Positions 11,288-22,672 of a DNA stretch of 64,000 nucleotides are shown piece by piece. Every line of letters starts with the position of its first letter. Position 1 is the stretch's first letter. A program made the translations under genes and the position numbers. The DNA comes from Castor canadensis (lineage: Eukaryota; Chordata; Mammalia; Rodentia; Castoridae). The stretch is taken from the NCBI RefSeq assembly GCF_047511655.1, contig NC_133398.1, positions 109,880,332-109,944,331 on the forward strand, read 5' to 3'. The notes below the pieces were generated by a model. The model worked only from the letters and a program-made list of their open reading frames with translations, did not search any database and was not told the DNA's origin.

Positions 11288-12165
11288 CTATAATAAAATC
11301 ATATTATATACTTCACATTTAAAATAAACAATCACATCATATTATTTGTGTATTTAAAACCCCTCTACATTATTAAATAATAAACAGAAGTAAAATAATT
11401 AGCTTGAGGAGAATCAGCCAATGTATTCTTTCTGATAATATGACTTTCTATATGGTAGAATTTCAAAAAAACTGTCCACTTAAAATGCAAAAAAAAAAAA
11501 AAAGAAAAAAATGCAATGCTTAATATCACATAGATTTTTATGGATTAATTTCAATCCTATTAAGAGTTAAAGTTTAAATCATTCAGGAGGTGATATTTGC
11601 ATTACATACTTCAAAAAGATTTTGAATATTGTAACCTATTGATCTATATCAGCCTAGGGCATCTCCAGCACATAGAAAGCTGTACTATCTTTGCACTTGG
11701 GAAATAAGCCAGGAACAGAAATGGAATTTGCAATAGGAAAGACTCACCTGGGACCAGTCTGAGAGAGAAACCATGGCCAGGTGATAAAATCGAATCCAAA
11801 AAAGGTATATGAATGGACTCATATAAATTAAGAAATAGTCATAGGCCCAAGTTAGATTGCAAAATGCCAACAGGAGAGTGAGCCATGAGCTGATTGGGAT
11901 TTGTTTTCTTAAAATCCAAACACATCAGCAGATGTTTTTAAAGGATTAGGGATTTGTTGCTCAAACTGGGCAACAAAGTACAAGGTAGGAAAGGCATTTT
12001 CCAAATGAGATTGAGCAAACCAAAACTTCAAAATCTGTGAATGCTCTTGGTTAAAAATAATAGCTCAAAGTAGGTACTATCTTCTATACTCAAACAAAGG
12101 ATATCAAGACTCTGAGATTTCACCAGCCTCTGCTGCATATTAAGAATTTTGGTTATTTCATTTTG
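11288..12165. other. Intergenic stretch without recognised gene or repeat
   Basis: AT-rich unique-looking DNA. It contains an A-run near 11490-11515. No open frame above 61 codons and no repeat I recognise. Confidence 0.6.
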
Positions 12166-13880
12166 TTTGTTTTTGATGTTCTGGAGATTGAACTCAACGT
12201 CTCACGCTTGTGAGGCAAGTACTCCACCACTTGAGCCATGCCCTAGTCCTTTTGCTATTTTTTTTTGCATGCCTGGCACCCGCTGCCCAATGCACCGCCT
12301 GCTGACCCCCACCGCCTGCAACCCAACGCAGGGCACACTGACCACAGAACCCCAATACACCACACGCCTGTCCACTGCTCCCCACAATTCCATGCACTGC
12401 ACGCTGACTCCCAAAACCACACACACCGCAGGCCTGACCCCTCTGCCCGCATCCCAACGCACCTCCAGCCTGACATACGCGGCCCTACACACCGCACACC
12501 TGACCCCGCCCCAGCCGCCAGATGCACTACAAGCCTGACACCGCCAACCATAATCCGATGCACTGCAAGCCTGACCCCACTGCCACCAGCATCCTCACGC
12601 ACCTCACACCTGATCTGCACCGCACGCCTGACCCCGCCCCCGCCGCCCGATGCACCACAAGCCTGACCCCCACCACCAGCATCCTGACACACCTCCCGCC
12701 TGACCCACGCCGCCCGCAGCCCACTTCCCGCCTGACCCCCGCCACCCGATGCACCTCACGCCTGACCTCTGCTGCCTGATTCACAGCTCGCCTGACTCCC
12801 ACTGCCTGCATCCTGAAGCACCTCCCACCAGAACCCCACTGCGCGCATCATGAAGCACCTCCCGCCTGACCCATGCCTCCTGCAGCCCACTTCCCGCCTG
12901 ACCCCCGCCTCCCGATGCACCACTCGCCTGACCCCGCTGCCCACAACCCAATGCACCTCCCGCCTGACCTCCACCCCGGACATCCCAAAGCACCTCCCGC
13001 CCGACCCCCGCCGCGCGCAGCCCGATGCACCCCCTGACCCCATATGCCCGCAGCCCCGTGCACCTCCCGCCTGAACCCCGCCGCCCTACACACCGCACGC
13101 CTGACCCCGCACCCACCGCCCGATGGACCACTAGCCTGACCCCGCCAACCATAACCCGATGCACTGCAAGCCTGACCCCCCCGCCACCAGCATCCTGACG
13201 CACCTCCCGCCTGACCCCCGCCGCTGGATGCACCGCACGCCTGACCTCTGCTGCCTGATGCTTGGCTGGCCTGACCTCGCCCGCAGCCCGACGTACCTCC
13301 AGCTTGAATCCCACAGCCAGCTACATGTCCCGCTTGAAGCATGCCACATGCATCCAGAGGCACTTCTCACCAGACCCCCGCCGCGCACATCCCCAAGCAC
13401 CTCCTGCCTGACCCCGCCTCAGGCATCCAGACACACCTCCCGCCTGACCCCTGCAGCGAGCATCCCTAAGCACCTCCCACCAGCCCCCTCTCATGCGCAT
13501 CCTGAGGCACCTCCCTCCTAACTCCCACAGCCCGGGCACCACCTGACCCCAGATACCCGCACCTGGCACCTGATGCACCTCCAGCCTGACCCATGCTGCG
13601 TGCAGCCCGACCACCTCCCGCCTGACCCCCACCACACGACGCACCTGCAGCCTGACCCCCACCGCCCAATGCACTGCTCGCCTGACTCCCACTCTAGTTT
13701 TTGTTTTCAAGATAGGGTCTCTGCTTTTGTCCAAGACAGACTCAGACCATAATCCTTCTTCCTCTGCCTCCTGCAGAACTAAGATTCAAGGAAACACACG
13801 CCTGGCTTGCTTTAGACATAGGGTCCACTAACATTTTTTCGTGAGCTGGCATCAAACTTTGATGCTCTATTTTCTAGCAA
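12166..13880 (-). mobile_element. SINE (minus) split by an internal minisatellite
   Basis: The left flank (12166-12262) reads like the antisense tRNA-type module shared with other SINEs here (gattgaactcaacgtctcacg, then ccacttgagccatgcc, then a T-run). The right flank (about 13697-13800) reads like the antisense B1-like module (aagatagggtctctgc, then accataatccttcttcctct, then acgcctggct), and a second partial copy follows to about 13880. In the intact SINE at 48235-48425 these two modules are joined by a T-rich linker of about twenty bases. Here about 1.4 kb of minisatellite occupies that linker. Confidence 0.72.
12271..13697. repeat. GC-rich minisatellite (VNTR), unit about 30-37 bp
   Basis: Diverged head-to-tail repeats of a unit close to cctgacccccgccgcccgat plus gcacctcccg, roughly forty copies. 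Four consecutive units counted by eye from the cctgacc start near 12627 measure 35, 37, 32 and 30 bases. CpG is frequent in a locally AT-rich region. Open frames of up to 177 codons on both strands (for example 12781-13314 minus and 12265-12666 plus) are repeat artefacts: low-complexity Gly/Arg/Val or Pro/His/Thr peptides with no start context. Confidence 0.92.
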
Positions 13881-14099
13881 AGAAAATTTTGAGAATAGTC
13901 AGATTGTATAAGACACTATAGTTGCAGAGAGGAGTCAGTTCCTATGTGAACTCCTGTTAGAAGCACACTTTCTTGCACTAAGTACCAAATGAAATAATTA
14001 TTCTTTTGAAAGGACCTATTTTATTACTCTCATTAATGAGACACTATAAATATAAAACATATTATCATACACAGGCTAAACCATGTGTAGTGATCATAG

Positions 14100-14990
14100 C
14101 AATTCAGATATTAGAAAGCAAAAGATGTAAAAACCTTCTCTATTTGCAGATCACATGGTTGTTTACAAAGAAAATCCCAGTGAATCTAGAGAACAGATTT
14201 TATAGCTAATAAAGTAACTTAGGAAAGTTTAGGACATCTGCTTAAAATATAAAACATCTATGTTGTGTTTACATTAAATAAATTCAGAAGAATGGACACA
14301 TTATAAATAGGAAATACTTTTAACAATAATGAAAATGAAAGATTTGTAACATCTGATCACTGAAGATTATGATTCACTGAGAACAACTAATGGAGACCAC
14401 AATACATGGATGTATATACCATGTTCAACAATCTAGAACTCTCAAAACTACTAGAAAATTCAATATATTTTTCATCAAAATATGAGTAGGCCTTTTTTTA
14501 GAAGTGAATAAACTAGTTCTAAAATTTATATTTAAATGAAATGAGTCTAGATTATCAAACCAAATTTTTAAAAGACAATCAAAGACAGCAGACTTACACT
14601 TTCTGGTTTGAAAACTTGCTACAAAGTTAGAATAATCAGGCACTATAGTATAGGGTCAGGACAGAAAAGCAGAACAGAATATAGCATGGAAAATTCAATC
14701 ACACACAAATAATTAATTTAATTTCAACAGAGGTAACAAAGCAATTCCATAGAGAAGGAACAGTCTTTTCAACAAATGATGATAGAAATATTAGTTATCC
14801 ACATGTGAAATAATTAGCCATAATCACAACTTCATACCACGTGAAAATTAACTTGAAGGATTTACAGGCTTAGATAAGAAAACTAAACTTGAAAACATTT
14901 AGACAATACACATAGCTTTTTAATACCTTGAACAATGGAAAAATAGAAATAAAAAATAAGGAATAAAAAAAGCAAAAATAAAAATTGATT
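14100..14990 (+). mobile_element. Ancient LINE-1 (L1M-type) ORF2 fragment
   Basis: Decayed L1 reverse-transcriptase and C-terminal sequence. Landmarks in order are a laid-down copy of the tggagaccacaatacatgga to ataccatgttcaac segment near 14390-14430, ttctaaaatttatatttaaatg near 14517, acttacactttctggtttg near 14592, and cagtcttttcaacaaatgatg near 14762. It is far more diverged than L1-A or L1-B, with no reading frame left. It stops just before the young L1 piece that begins near 15118. Confidence 0.75.
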
Positions 14991-15117
14991 ACTTATACAT
15001 TATAGTTTTCAGTTAATTATAAAATACATACACATATAGAAAGCTACAACATTAAAAAATGGAGAACTGTATCATGTAATGCTTTGTTGCACTCTCATTA
15101 AATGATATGTTACAAAT

Positions 15118-16695
15118 TTGCATGCCAAAAACTGAAACTAGATCCATGTCTGTCACACTGTTTAAATTTCAACTCGAGGTGGATTATCGACCATAATATA
15201 AGACCTGAAACTTTGAAACTAGTGCAGAAAAGAACAAGGAATATACTGGCATTAAGAGGCATAGGTAATGACTTCCTTAATAGAATTCAGATGGCTGAGC
15301 TACTATGAGAAAAGGCTGACAAACAGGACTACATGAAATTAAAAGGTTTCTGCATAAAAAAGAAATGGTCTTCAAATTGACAAGGCCTCCCATAGAATGG
15401 AAGAAAATCTTTGCCAGCTATACATCTAACAAGGGATTGATAACCAGAATATACAGGAAGCTAAAAATCTAAGCTCCCCAAAAATCAATGACCCAGTGAA
15501 GACATGGGGAAAGGAACACAATGGAACTTTTTTGAAAGAAGATGTCCAAATAGCTAAAAAGCACATGAAGAAATGCTCACCATCCCTGGCCATAAAGGAA
15601 ATGCAAAACAAAACCAGGTTAAGGTTCTACCTCACTCCTGTTAGAACGGCTATCATCAAGAACAACAACAACAATTGTTGGTGAGGATGTGGGGAAAAAG
15701 GAACCCTCATACACTGTTGGTGGGAATGTAAATTAGTACAACCACTATGGAAAACAATATGGAGGCTCCTCAAGAAAATTAAAAATAAATCTGCTATATC
15801 ATCCAGCAATTCCACTCCTAGATATATGCCCAAAGGAATGTCAGTCAGGTTACAACAAAGACTCCTGCACACCCAAGTTTTTGCAGCATTATTCACAATA
15901 GCTGAGCTATAAAAAAAGCCAAGATGCCCCTCTACTGATAAATGGATTCAGGAAATATGGTATTTATATGCAATGGAATTTTATTCAGCCACAAAAAGAA
16001 TGAAATTTTGTCACTTGCAAGTAAATGGATGGAATTGGAAAACTTCATCATAAGTGAAGTAGTCAGGTTCAGAAGTCTAAACTCCACATGTTTTCTCTCA
16101 TATGTGGAATACAGACCTAATACAAATATAGCAATGTTATGAAAAACAGGTCATGCTAAGGGCAGGTCACACACAAGAGTGGGATAGTAAAAGAAGGAAG
16201 TTAATCACATGTTCTCTCTCATATGCAGACTTTAGATCTAGAGCAAATGCACCAATATGGTTGGGCTTGGGTCACATGACAAGGGGAGAGCACACACACC
16301 AGATATGGGGATAGGCGAGAAACTCAAAACATGATAGTATTTGATGTCCCCATTGCAGCAAAACTAATAACAGAAACCTTAAAGTGACAGAGATCTATAT
16401 TAGAAGGGGATCAGGAATTAGTGAAAAGGTCAGTTAGACATGAGCCAACTTGGGATGTAACACATTTGTACATGGAAGCAATGCTAGGAATCTCTCTGTA
16501 TAGCTATCCTTATGTCAACTAGCAAAAACTCTTTGTCCTTCTTATTATTGCTATTCAACAAAATGAGAGATAAGGGCAGAACAGATTCTGCCTGGAAGCA
16601 ATGGGGGTGGTGGAGGGGAGAGGGAAGGGTTGGGGATAAGGGGGAGAAATGGCCCAAACAATGTATGCGCATATGAATAAATGAGTTAAAAAAAA
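15118..16695 (+). mobile_element. LINE-1 (L1-C), 5'-truncated: ORF2 C-terminus and 3' UTR
   Basis: Starts within ORF2 at tgccaaaaactgaaactag (matching 9823-9838 of L1-A). It continues through the C-terminal region (open pieces 15102-15308, 15496-15684, 15942-16142) and a 3' UTR with a G-rich tract (16605-16640), ending in an atgaataaatgagtt-A tail near 16673-16695. The region near the 3' UTR start is partly doubled: the catgttttctctcatatgtgg phrase near 16088 recurs near 16208. 5' truncation is usual for L1. Confidence 0.9.
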
Positions 16696-17825
16696 GAAAA
16701 ATGAAATTGATGATGCAGGGTTACTCTCAATTCATGAAGGTAATCATTAACAATTAATGGGAGGACAGCCTCCCATTAATTAATTAATTAATTGAATTAA
16801 TGTGTTCAGCTCAGATTTCTCCACACCACTGCACAGAATCAGGATGTAATTTAGCAAGTCAGTGCTGTCCTTTTAGCACTGAAGATTCCTTGATTGTTGG
16901 TTGATAGGGGAAATGGCATTATTGTAACATCAGGTCCTTCATATCATCCTGTGCATGTGAAGACAGCAACTTAAATCAGATCTGGTTTAGGATCTTGAAT
17001 GAAGATGAAGAGAAGTTTTACAGATCTACTGAAACCCCTGTGCTTTTTGAGGATGAGCTGCAATTTTTACTAGAAGAGAGTATTCAGATAATAGCTTTGA
17101 CTAGCAATGCTTGTCAAAGGCCAAAAGAGCTGCTGAGGTCTGTTGTGCCTCTTTTTACTTTTATTAAATATTTTATCACCCTAGAAAATACCTTGAGCTG
17201 TTACTGCTGAAGAGGGCCCTAATGCAACAGTACAATGTATGGCAAGGACCGTCTCAATTTTATCACCTACCATTGAAGTGCAAACTAAACATCCTTTCCA
17301 CAGATGTCCCTATTTTTTATGGTGAATTTCACAGCATTCATTAATAATCAGGCTGAGGTCTTTACATTACAGCTGCTTGATGGTGAAATATCACATTCAA
17401 ATACCTCCTACATATTAAAAATATAAATCACATCCCACAGGATGAGCAAAGGGAAATTTATTTTCTTTTGATACTATTGCAGTTAGAGAGAATATAAACC
17501 TGTGAAAAAGATAATCCATCAGTTTATACTATATGTATATGCACATATATGTACACAGCATATTTATACATGTGTATATTTGTACATATACTTACTATTT
17601 TATATATAAACTTTACAGATATCTTAATATTTTATTTTATTTTTTGATTGATGTGTCCAGCATTTAGAATTATTTCTGATTTGTATTTTTCTTGTTATTA
17701 AACCATCTATGTGTCCTAACTGACTCCTAGTGAAGTTAAGCATCTATTCTTCCACAGAGATCGGAAGATAGAAAGAAATCTCTGTTATTATTGTCATTTC
17801 AAAGACATGGCTCCCAAGTCCTTAA
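16696..17825. other. Unrecognised stretch with a 71-codon open frame
   Basis: Contains an ATTA microsatellite and hairpin (16752-16795) and an open frame at 16995-17210 encoding an acidic peptide (EDEEKFYRS, FEDELQFLLEES). I do not recognise that peptide; it is short, without an intron or promoter signal I can point to. The remainder, including a TATA/GTAT-rich tract near 17525-17610, is AT-rich and featureless to me. Confidence 0.35.
16752..16795. repeat. Perfect 13-bp hairpin next to an ATTA microsatellite
   Basis: The arms aattaatgggagg (16752-16764) and cctcccattaatt (16769-16781) are exact inverted repeats around a 4-base loop. The right arm runs into a short (TTAA/ATTA)n tract ending near 16795. 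Confidence 0.85.
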
Positions 17826-18035
17826 GAGAAATGGTGATACTTGGTACTGAACTCAGAAACTCACTCTAGCCATGTGCTGTACTACTTGAGTCACACCCCA
17901 GTCCTTTTGGATAAAGTTTGTTCTTCAGATAGGGTCTTCCACTTTTCCTGGGCTTTCCTCAGACAGTGATTCTCCTACTTCATCCTGTTGAATACCTGGG
18001 GTTACGGGTATGAACCACTATGCCATGTCAGTTAT
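17826..18035 (-). mobile_element. SINE, tRNA + B1-like composite, antisense
   Basis: Reads in order: ggtactgaactcagaaactc, ctacttgagtcacacccc, agatagggtcttccact, ctacttcatcctgttgaatac and tatgaaccactatgcca. These are diverged versions of the antisense tRNA module followed by the antisense B1-like module seen at 48235-48425. Confidence 0.75.
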
Positions 18036-18164
18036 CTTCTATTAATGAATGGAAACAATTTTGAAATACAATACATGCAAAACAAAAGTAAATGAAAACA
18101 GTACTCTATTAGTACTTGACTTTTTTAGAAGCACGTTTCTAAAACACTTGAGCCCACTAACAGT

Positions 18165-18335
18165 TCACTAGCAGTTGAGCTGGACATCTGGATTCAAAAT
18201 CTGGTTGCAATGTTGGTGGGTGACCTAAGGCAAGTGAGTCCAAATCGGTACAACTTTAATTTATACCACCTGGAAAGCATGTGATAATATTTCTTATTTT
18301 GTGTAGCTCAAGTAAGTTAATCACGCCACAAAATG
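18165..18335 (+). mobile_element. MIR-type ancient SINE
   Basis: Core landmarks ggacatctggattcaaaatc, then tgacctaaggcaagtgag, then tataccacctggaaagcatg follow the order of the MIR consensus as I know it. Strongly diverged. Confidence 0.6.
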
Positions 18336-18844
18336 CACTTACAATAGTTATAGGTCCAAGACATACCTTTATTACCTGAGAGCTATCGATGCCATTCCCT
18401 AATTACAATTGTGTATCTTCTTCTTGATCTCAAATGTAAACATTATAGAAAGAAATAATAGAAAATTATAAGCAAATTCACTTGAAATTTTACTAATACC
18501 CTCATTTGCTGCATAGTTGAAAAATAACAGCTACAAGCAGACACTAAAATTCAAATCTCTCCCTGTCCTCTCTTTCAAGTTCATAATAACTGAATTGAAG
18601 ACATAGGTTGAAAGAATTTGATTCAAAAAATCAAATAGTAAGAAAATGTCTTTTACATTCTAAATTTCAATGTGGAAAAAGGAAGATAAATAAAATGTAA
18701 CAGTTTTAATGGGAAAAATGCATGTACACACATATGTAACTAGATATAAGGTAGGTATGCAGTATATTTGTTCTAACTCCACACGAGTATGTTAGATATA
18801 TAAACCATACTTAATTAATCTTGATAAAAAGTAGGACAGTATTC
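18336..18844. other. Intergenic stretch, nothing recognised
   Basis: AT-rich, no open frame of note, no repeat I can name. Confidence 0.55.
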
Positions 18845-18980
18845 TTTCTTTTTTGTTGTTTTTTTGCTAAGCAATATGGTTTCTGTATGAAGCTTAAACA
18901 GACTTTGAACTTGCAGTCCTTTTGCCCTAGCCTCCCCCAAGCTGCGATTTCAGACATGAACCACCATGCCCAGATTAGGG
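18845..18980 (-). mobile_element. SINE fragment, B1-like module, antisense
   Basis: A T-rich lead, then ttgaacttgcagtccttttg, ccctagcctcccccaagctg and catgaaccaccatgccca match the antisense B1-like module shared by other SINEs in the window. Confidence 0.7.
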
Positions 18981-20100
18981 GATATTTTTGTAAAGAGACA
19001 AAAATATTATATGCTTTTTATTTCCTAGGTATTAACTAAAATAAATCCAAAAGTTAATTTATGCTATAAGGGTTTGCACCATCTGGGTAACTTGGCAGCC
19101 TGGAAGAGTTAAATGTTAATTGTGGAGTTTTGATGATCATACAAGTAATTCTTGTATGTAATAATGTGAGAGACCAAACACAGAAATAAACAATTGCCAA
19201 CCCTATGTGAAAATAGAACTTGGATTTACAACCTGCAGCATCTGTCCATAAAGCTACCTCATATCTACTAGATTGAAATCCCTTATTTTCAATAAACTGC
19301 CAAGAAACCAGCCTGCTGTAAATCTGACTTGAAAATCAGACTTGAATCTCTGGTAACATTCTCAAAGAATATCTCAATGTTTGTTGCTTGATACTTGAGA
19401 AGGCAGGTAACTCAATAATGAGTTTGGGGAAGAAGAAAAAAATACTTGGAATGCTAGCAAATCAAAGAAATTTAACAAAATTTCACTTAGAAGTTGCAGG
19501 TTCAAAGCTTATACAGAAGGTGGTCTGATAGGCACACATCAAGGTAATTACAAATTCCAGGGTAGTTAGAAAGTTTGGATGGTCTGTTTTTCTGACCCAT
19601 GGGTTTCTCCTATCTGTAGGTTCCCAGTTGCCCTGGGATTTGTCAACTTACAGAAAACTTACTGATCAGAAATTCTTATGATCCTTTTCTGAGGAATAGA
19701 CAATTCTGAAGTTATTAAGATATGGGGTGCTTTTCCACAGAGAACAGGGGAAGATAGTAAAAGGCAATTTTTCCCTGTGGGAACAGGTGAAGTACAGAAA
19801 AGCAAGTTTTCCCCTTAGAACAGGTGGAGATAGAATTCTCTAGAGAACACTTTTGACCCATTGGGTGGCTTCAGTCAGATGTGGCATCTGCAGGAAAACT
19901 AGTGGAAGTTGAATAATGTACAACCCACCTATTTGACCTCCAAATTTAGTTATTCTTTAAAGTCAACTAAGTGCACATAAAGCTGGAGGACATATTTAGG
20001 TTTTTCCTGAGTAAGTATTCAAGTAATTCAAATAATAACCTCTCAAACATTCATCCTCAGGTGGGTGGGACTTGATCAATGATGGACAATTCCTTAGTTA
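18981..20100. other. Intergenic stretch, possible old LTR sequence, unassigned
   Basis: No gene. Between about 19700 and 19860 three related phrases (acagaga-acaggggaagatag, gggaacaggtgaagtaca, agaacaggtggagatag) repeat with roughly 45-65 base spacing, as can happen in LTR U3 regions. I could not assign a family. Confidence 0.35.
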
Positions 20101-20385
20101 TTTTTTTCACTTATAGAGCCCCCAGTGAGTCTCTATCTGCCAGACCAGTTGCTTGTACCTCAGCATTTGACCAGGTGCAGAACCTACAAGAGGTCCCACT
20201 TGCCTTGCTACTCTGAGGAAGTAGTCTGTGATGACGTGTAAATCAGCATGACTCTCCTTATCTTGAGTTCCTCTTCTAGTCATTCTTTGGTGTAGCACCT
20301 GGTCTTTGTTGCTGGTTTCCATGTGCTTCCTATCTGGTAAAATAAAGCCATACTTTCTCGTCCTTCTTTCCTGTCTTTTATATTT
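20101..20385 (+). mobile_element. Possible LTR 3' part with polyadenylation signal
   Basis: The segment ends in ctggtaaaataaagccatac followed by a T/C-rich stretch, a layout common at the U3/R border of rodent LTRs. A minus-strand open frame of 71 codons (20107-20322) is not recognised as a protein. Low confidence: neither LTR terminus nor an internal retroviral region is visible. Confidence 0.3.
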
Positions 20386-20434
20386 TTTTCTGTTTTACAT
20401 TTTGGAATTTTGTGTTCTGTTTTCAGTGGGGCGG

Positions 20435-20625
20435 TTGTATGTTTTTTACAGTACTTAAATTCATACCCAGGAATTTATGTTTAGTAGGCAGGTGCTCTGC
20501 CACTTGAGCCACATTTCCTACCCCTTCTCCTCTGGTGATTTTTAAGATAGTTTGTTACTTCGTGCCCATACTGGCCTGCACCACATTCAACCATTACAAG
20601 GATGACAACTGTGTACAACCACAAA
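20435..20625 (-). mobile_element. SINE, composite, antisense
   Basis: Diverged antisense tRNA module (ttcatacccaggaatttatg, ctctgccacttgagccacat) followed by a B1-like module (ctggcctgcaccacattcaa). Same order as at 48235-48425. Confidence 0.6.
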
Positions 20626-20794
20626 CAACATGTCATCAAACATGGATCAAGCAACTATCAGAAATAATTTTTCTTCAGTATAAATGTAATTGAATGAAAT
20701 AGTAGAAAAATATTTCTTGTATGATCCCAAAAACTACTACTCGTGAAGTTATGTGACTTCCTCTAATTGATTTTAGATATTATATTTTAATTTT

Positions 20795-21015
20795 TTGTTG
20801 TTTTTGTTGTTGGTACTGAAGTGTGAACTCAGAGCCTCATGCAACCTAGACAAGTACTCTGCCACTTAAGCCAAATCCTAGCCATTTTTTCTTTTGTTTG
20901 TTTCTCAGATAGGTTCTTTCACTTTTACCAGGGCCAACCTTGGACTATGATCTTCCTATCTCCACCTCACATGTAACTGGAATTACAGGCAAACACTACC
21001 ATTCCTGGCCATGTT
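20795..21015 (-). mobile_element. SINE, composite, antisense
   Basis: Clear antisense tRNA module (ggtactgaagtgtgaactc, ctctgccacttaagcca), T-rich linker, then B1-like module (cagataggttctttcac, ttggactatgatcttcctat, ggaattacaggcaaacacta). Confidence 0.85.
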
Positions 21016-22489
21016 TAAAAATCTTTTAAATCCATAATTAATCTGCACTATTTTATCACATGTGTGTGCCTACTATTATAAGACAAATGCCAAGACATAT
21101 TGCTGTATAATTTTATAAGCATAGCTTATGTCAGGTACATGTATGTATAACAAATAAACTCATTTCTGATCTTTAGTTTACTATTTTGAGATTTCATTAT
21201 AAATGATGTGGGAAATATGTATGTTCATGTTTTGTCTATAAATCTGAGGTAACAAAAATTATCAAACACTTCTCATTTTCATACAGGAATAGCACTGGGT
21301 TATCAGCTGGAAATAAATGGATGGTTAGTATTAATTCTATTCCAAACAAGTTCATCGTTCTAGACAAAACTTTTGCCTCTTCCTCACCCCATAATGTATA
21401 AAAATGCTACAGTGAGGAAGGCAAAATTAGTAAATTTATGAAATTTTAAATGAAATATCACTGAAATTTAGTGTATAAAGTCATAGAACTCACAAATTAC
21501 TGTTAACTCATTAACTTCTTCAAAATTTTTCTTGCCATTTTCAAAATTCAAAAGATGTTTATGTGATTTTTTCAACTCTGTACTGATATTTTCTAGATTT
21601 ATATTCACTCTCCTGTTATTCAAACTCATATTTAAACAAATATTCTTTGGATATTAAAGAATGTCTTAATCCACATTCCTCACTCAAATATGTTAACACA
21701 CAATTTAATCTTACTCATGACAATTTTATGCAAGGTCTTACCTATTAGAATACTGTACATCACTTTAACTTCAGTATTTTAGTACATCTTTCATAAGTGT
21801 TAGTCCTATTTTCTTCTGGGAGTGCTATAAATAATTGTAAATGTTGATTTTAACATTTCAACAACCTTTTATCTCTACTTCTGCATTTTATCTGTCATCT
21901 CAGCTTCATATCCTTACATGTTCATAACTTAAAGTTATTTTTCCTAATTGCTTTACCTGGGACAATTGGATACAAAGTTGTACATGATCGTAAGCTTCCT
22001 CAGCAATCAATTCCTAAAAGTAATTTAGAAAGAGATGGTTACTCAAGGATTTCAAAAGTTTGTACACTGAGAAATTTCCATGGAAGGTCAAAATGGTATG
22101 TGAAAACTTGCACAATCAGAGAACTACAAGGAGATGCCCTTCTTCACATTCATGGTTTTAACATGTATAACTACTTGACAAATAATGAACTAGCCACTTT
22201 GATGACTTTTAATTATTAATTTATGTTCATGAAATTAAACAGGAACAGCACATTGTCCACTTAGAAAATGCACTTCCAACTTAGCATATTATTGCTCTCA
22301 TTTGATAAGAGTTTTCACTTAATAATTAAAAATAATTTGTGTGGCTTTTTTCTGCTTCCACTCAAGGTCAAGTAACTTCCTTCACAAAACGAACACAAAA
22401 GAAAAACATATGCAAAATAATGGTCTTCAGAATATAGCTACTCATGCAGCAAACTTTAAGAATTCTCCAGAGAGGAATACCAGATGTGG
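21016..22489. other. AT-rich intergenic stretch, nothing recognised
   Basis: No coding signal and no repeat family I can name in about 1.5 kb. Confidence 0.55.
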
Positions 22490-22672
22490 TGAAGCAGCCT
22501 GTATTCACAGCTATGCTGGATGCATGAAGTAGGAGGAACACAGTCCAAGGCCAGCTCTAAGAAAAGAAAATAAGACTCTAAGGCAAAAAAAGGGCAAGGA
22601 CATGGCTTAGATGGCAGAGCATCTGTCTAGCAAACATGAGGTCCTGAGTTCAAACTCCAGAATTTCCAGAAT
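22490..22672 (+). mobile_element. SINE, composite, sense
   Basis: A diverged B1-like part (cagcctgtattcacagctat, agtccaaggccagctctaag), an A-rich linker, then the tRNA module (gacatggcttagatggcag, ctagcaaacatgaggtcctg, agttcaaactcc). Confidence 0.75.

Noticed and set aside
12781-13314. 177-codon minus-strand open frame as a Gly-rich protein gene
   Set aside because: It is a translation of the minisatellite array; neighbouring frames on both strands are open for the same reason.
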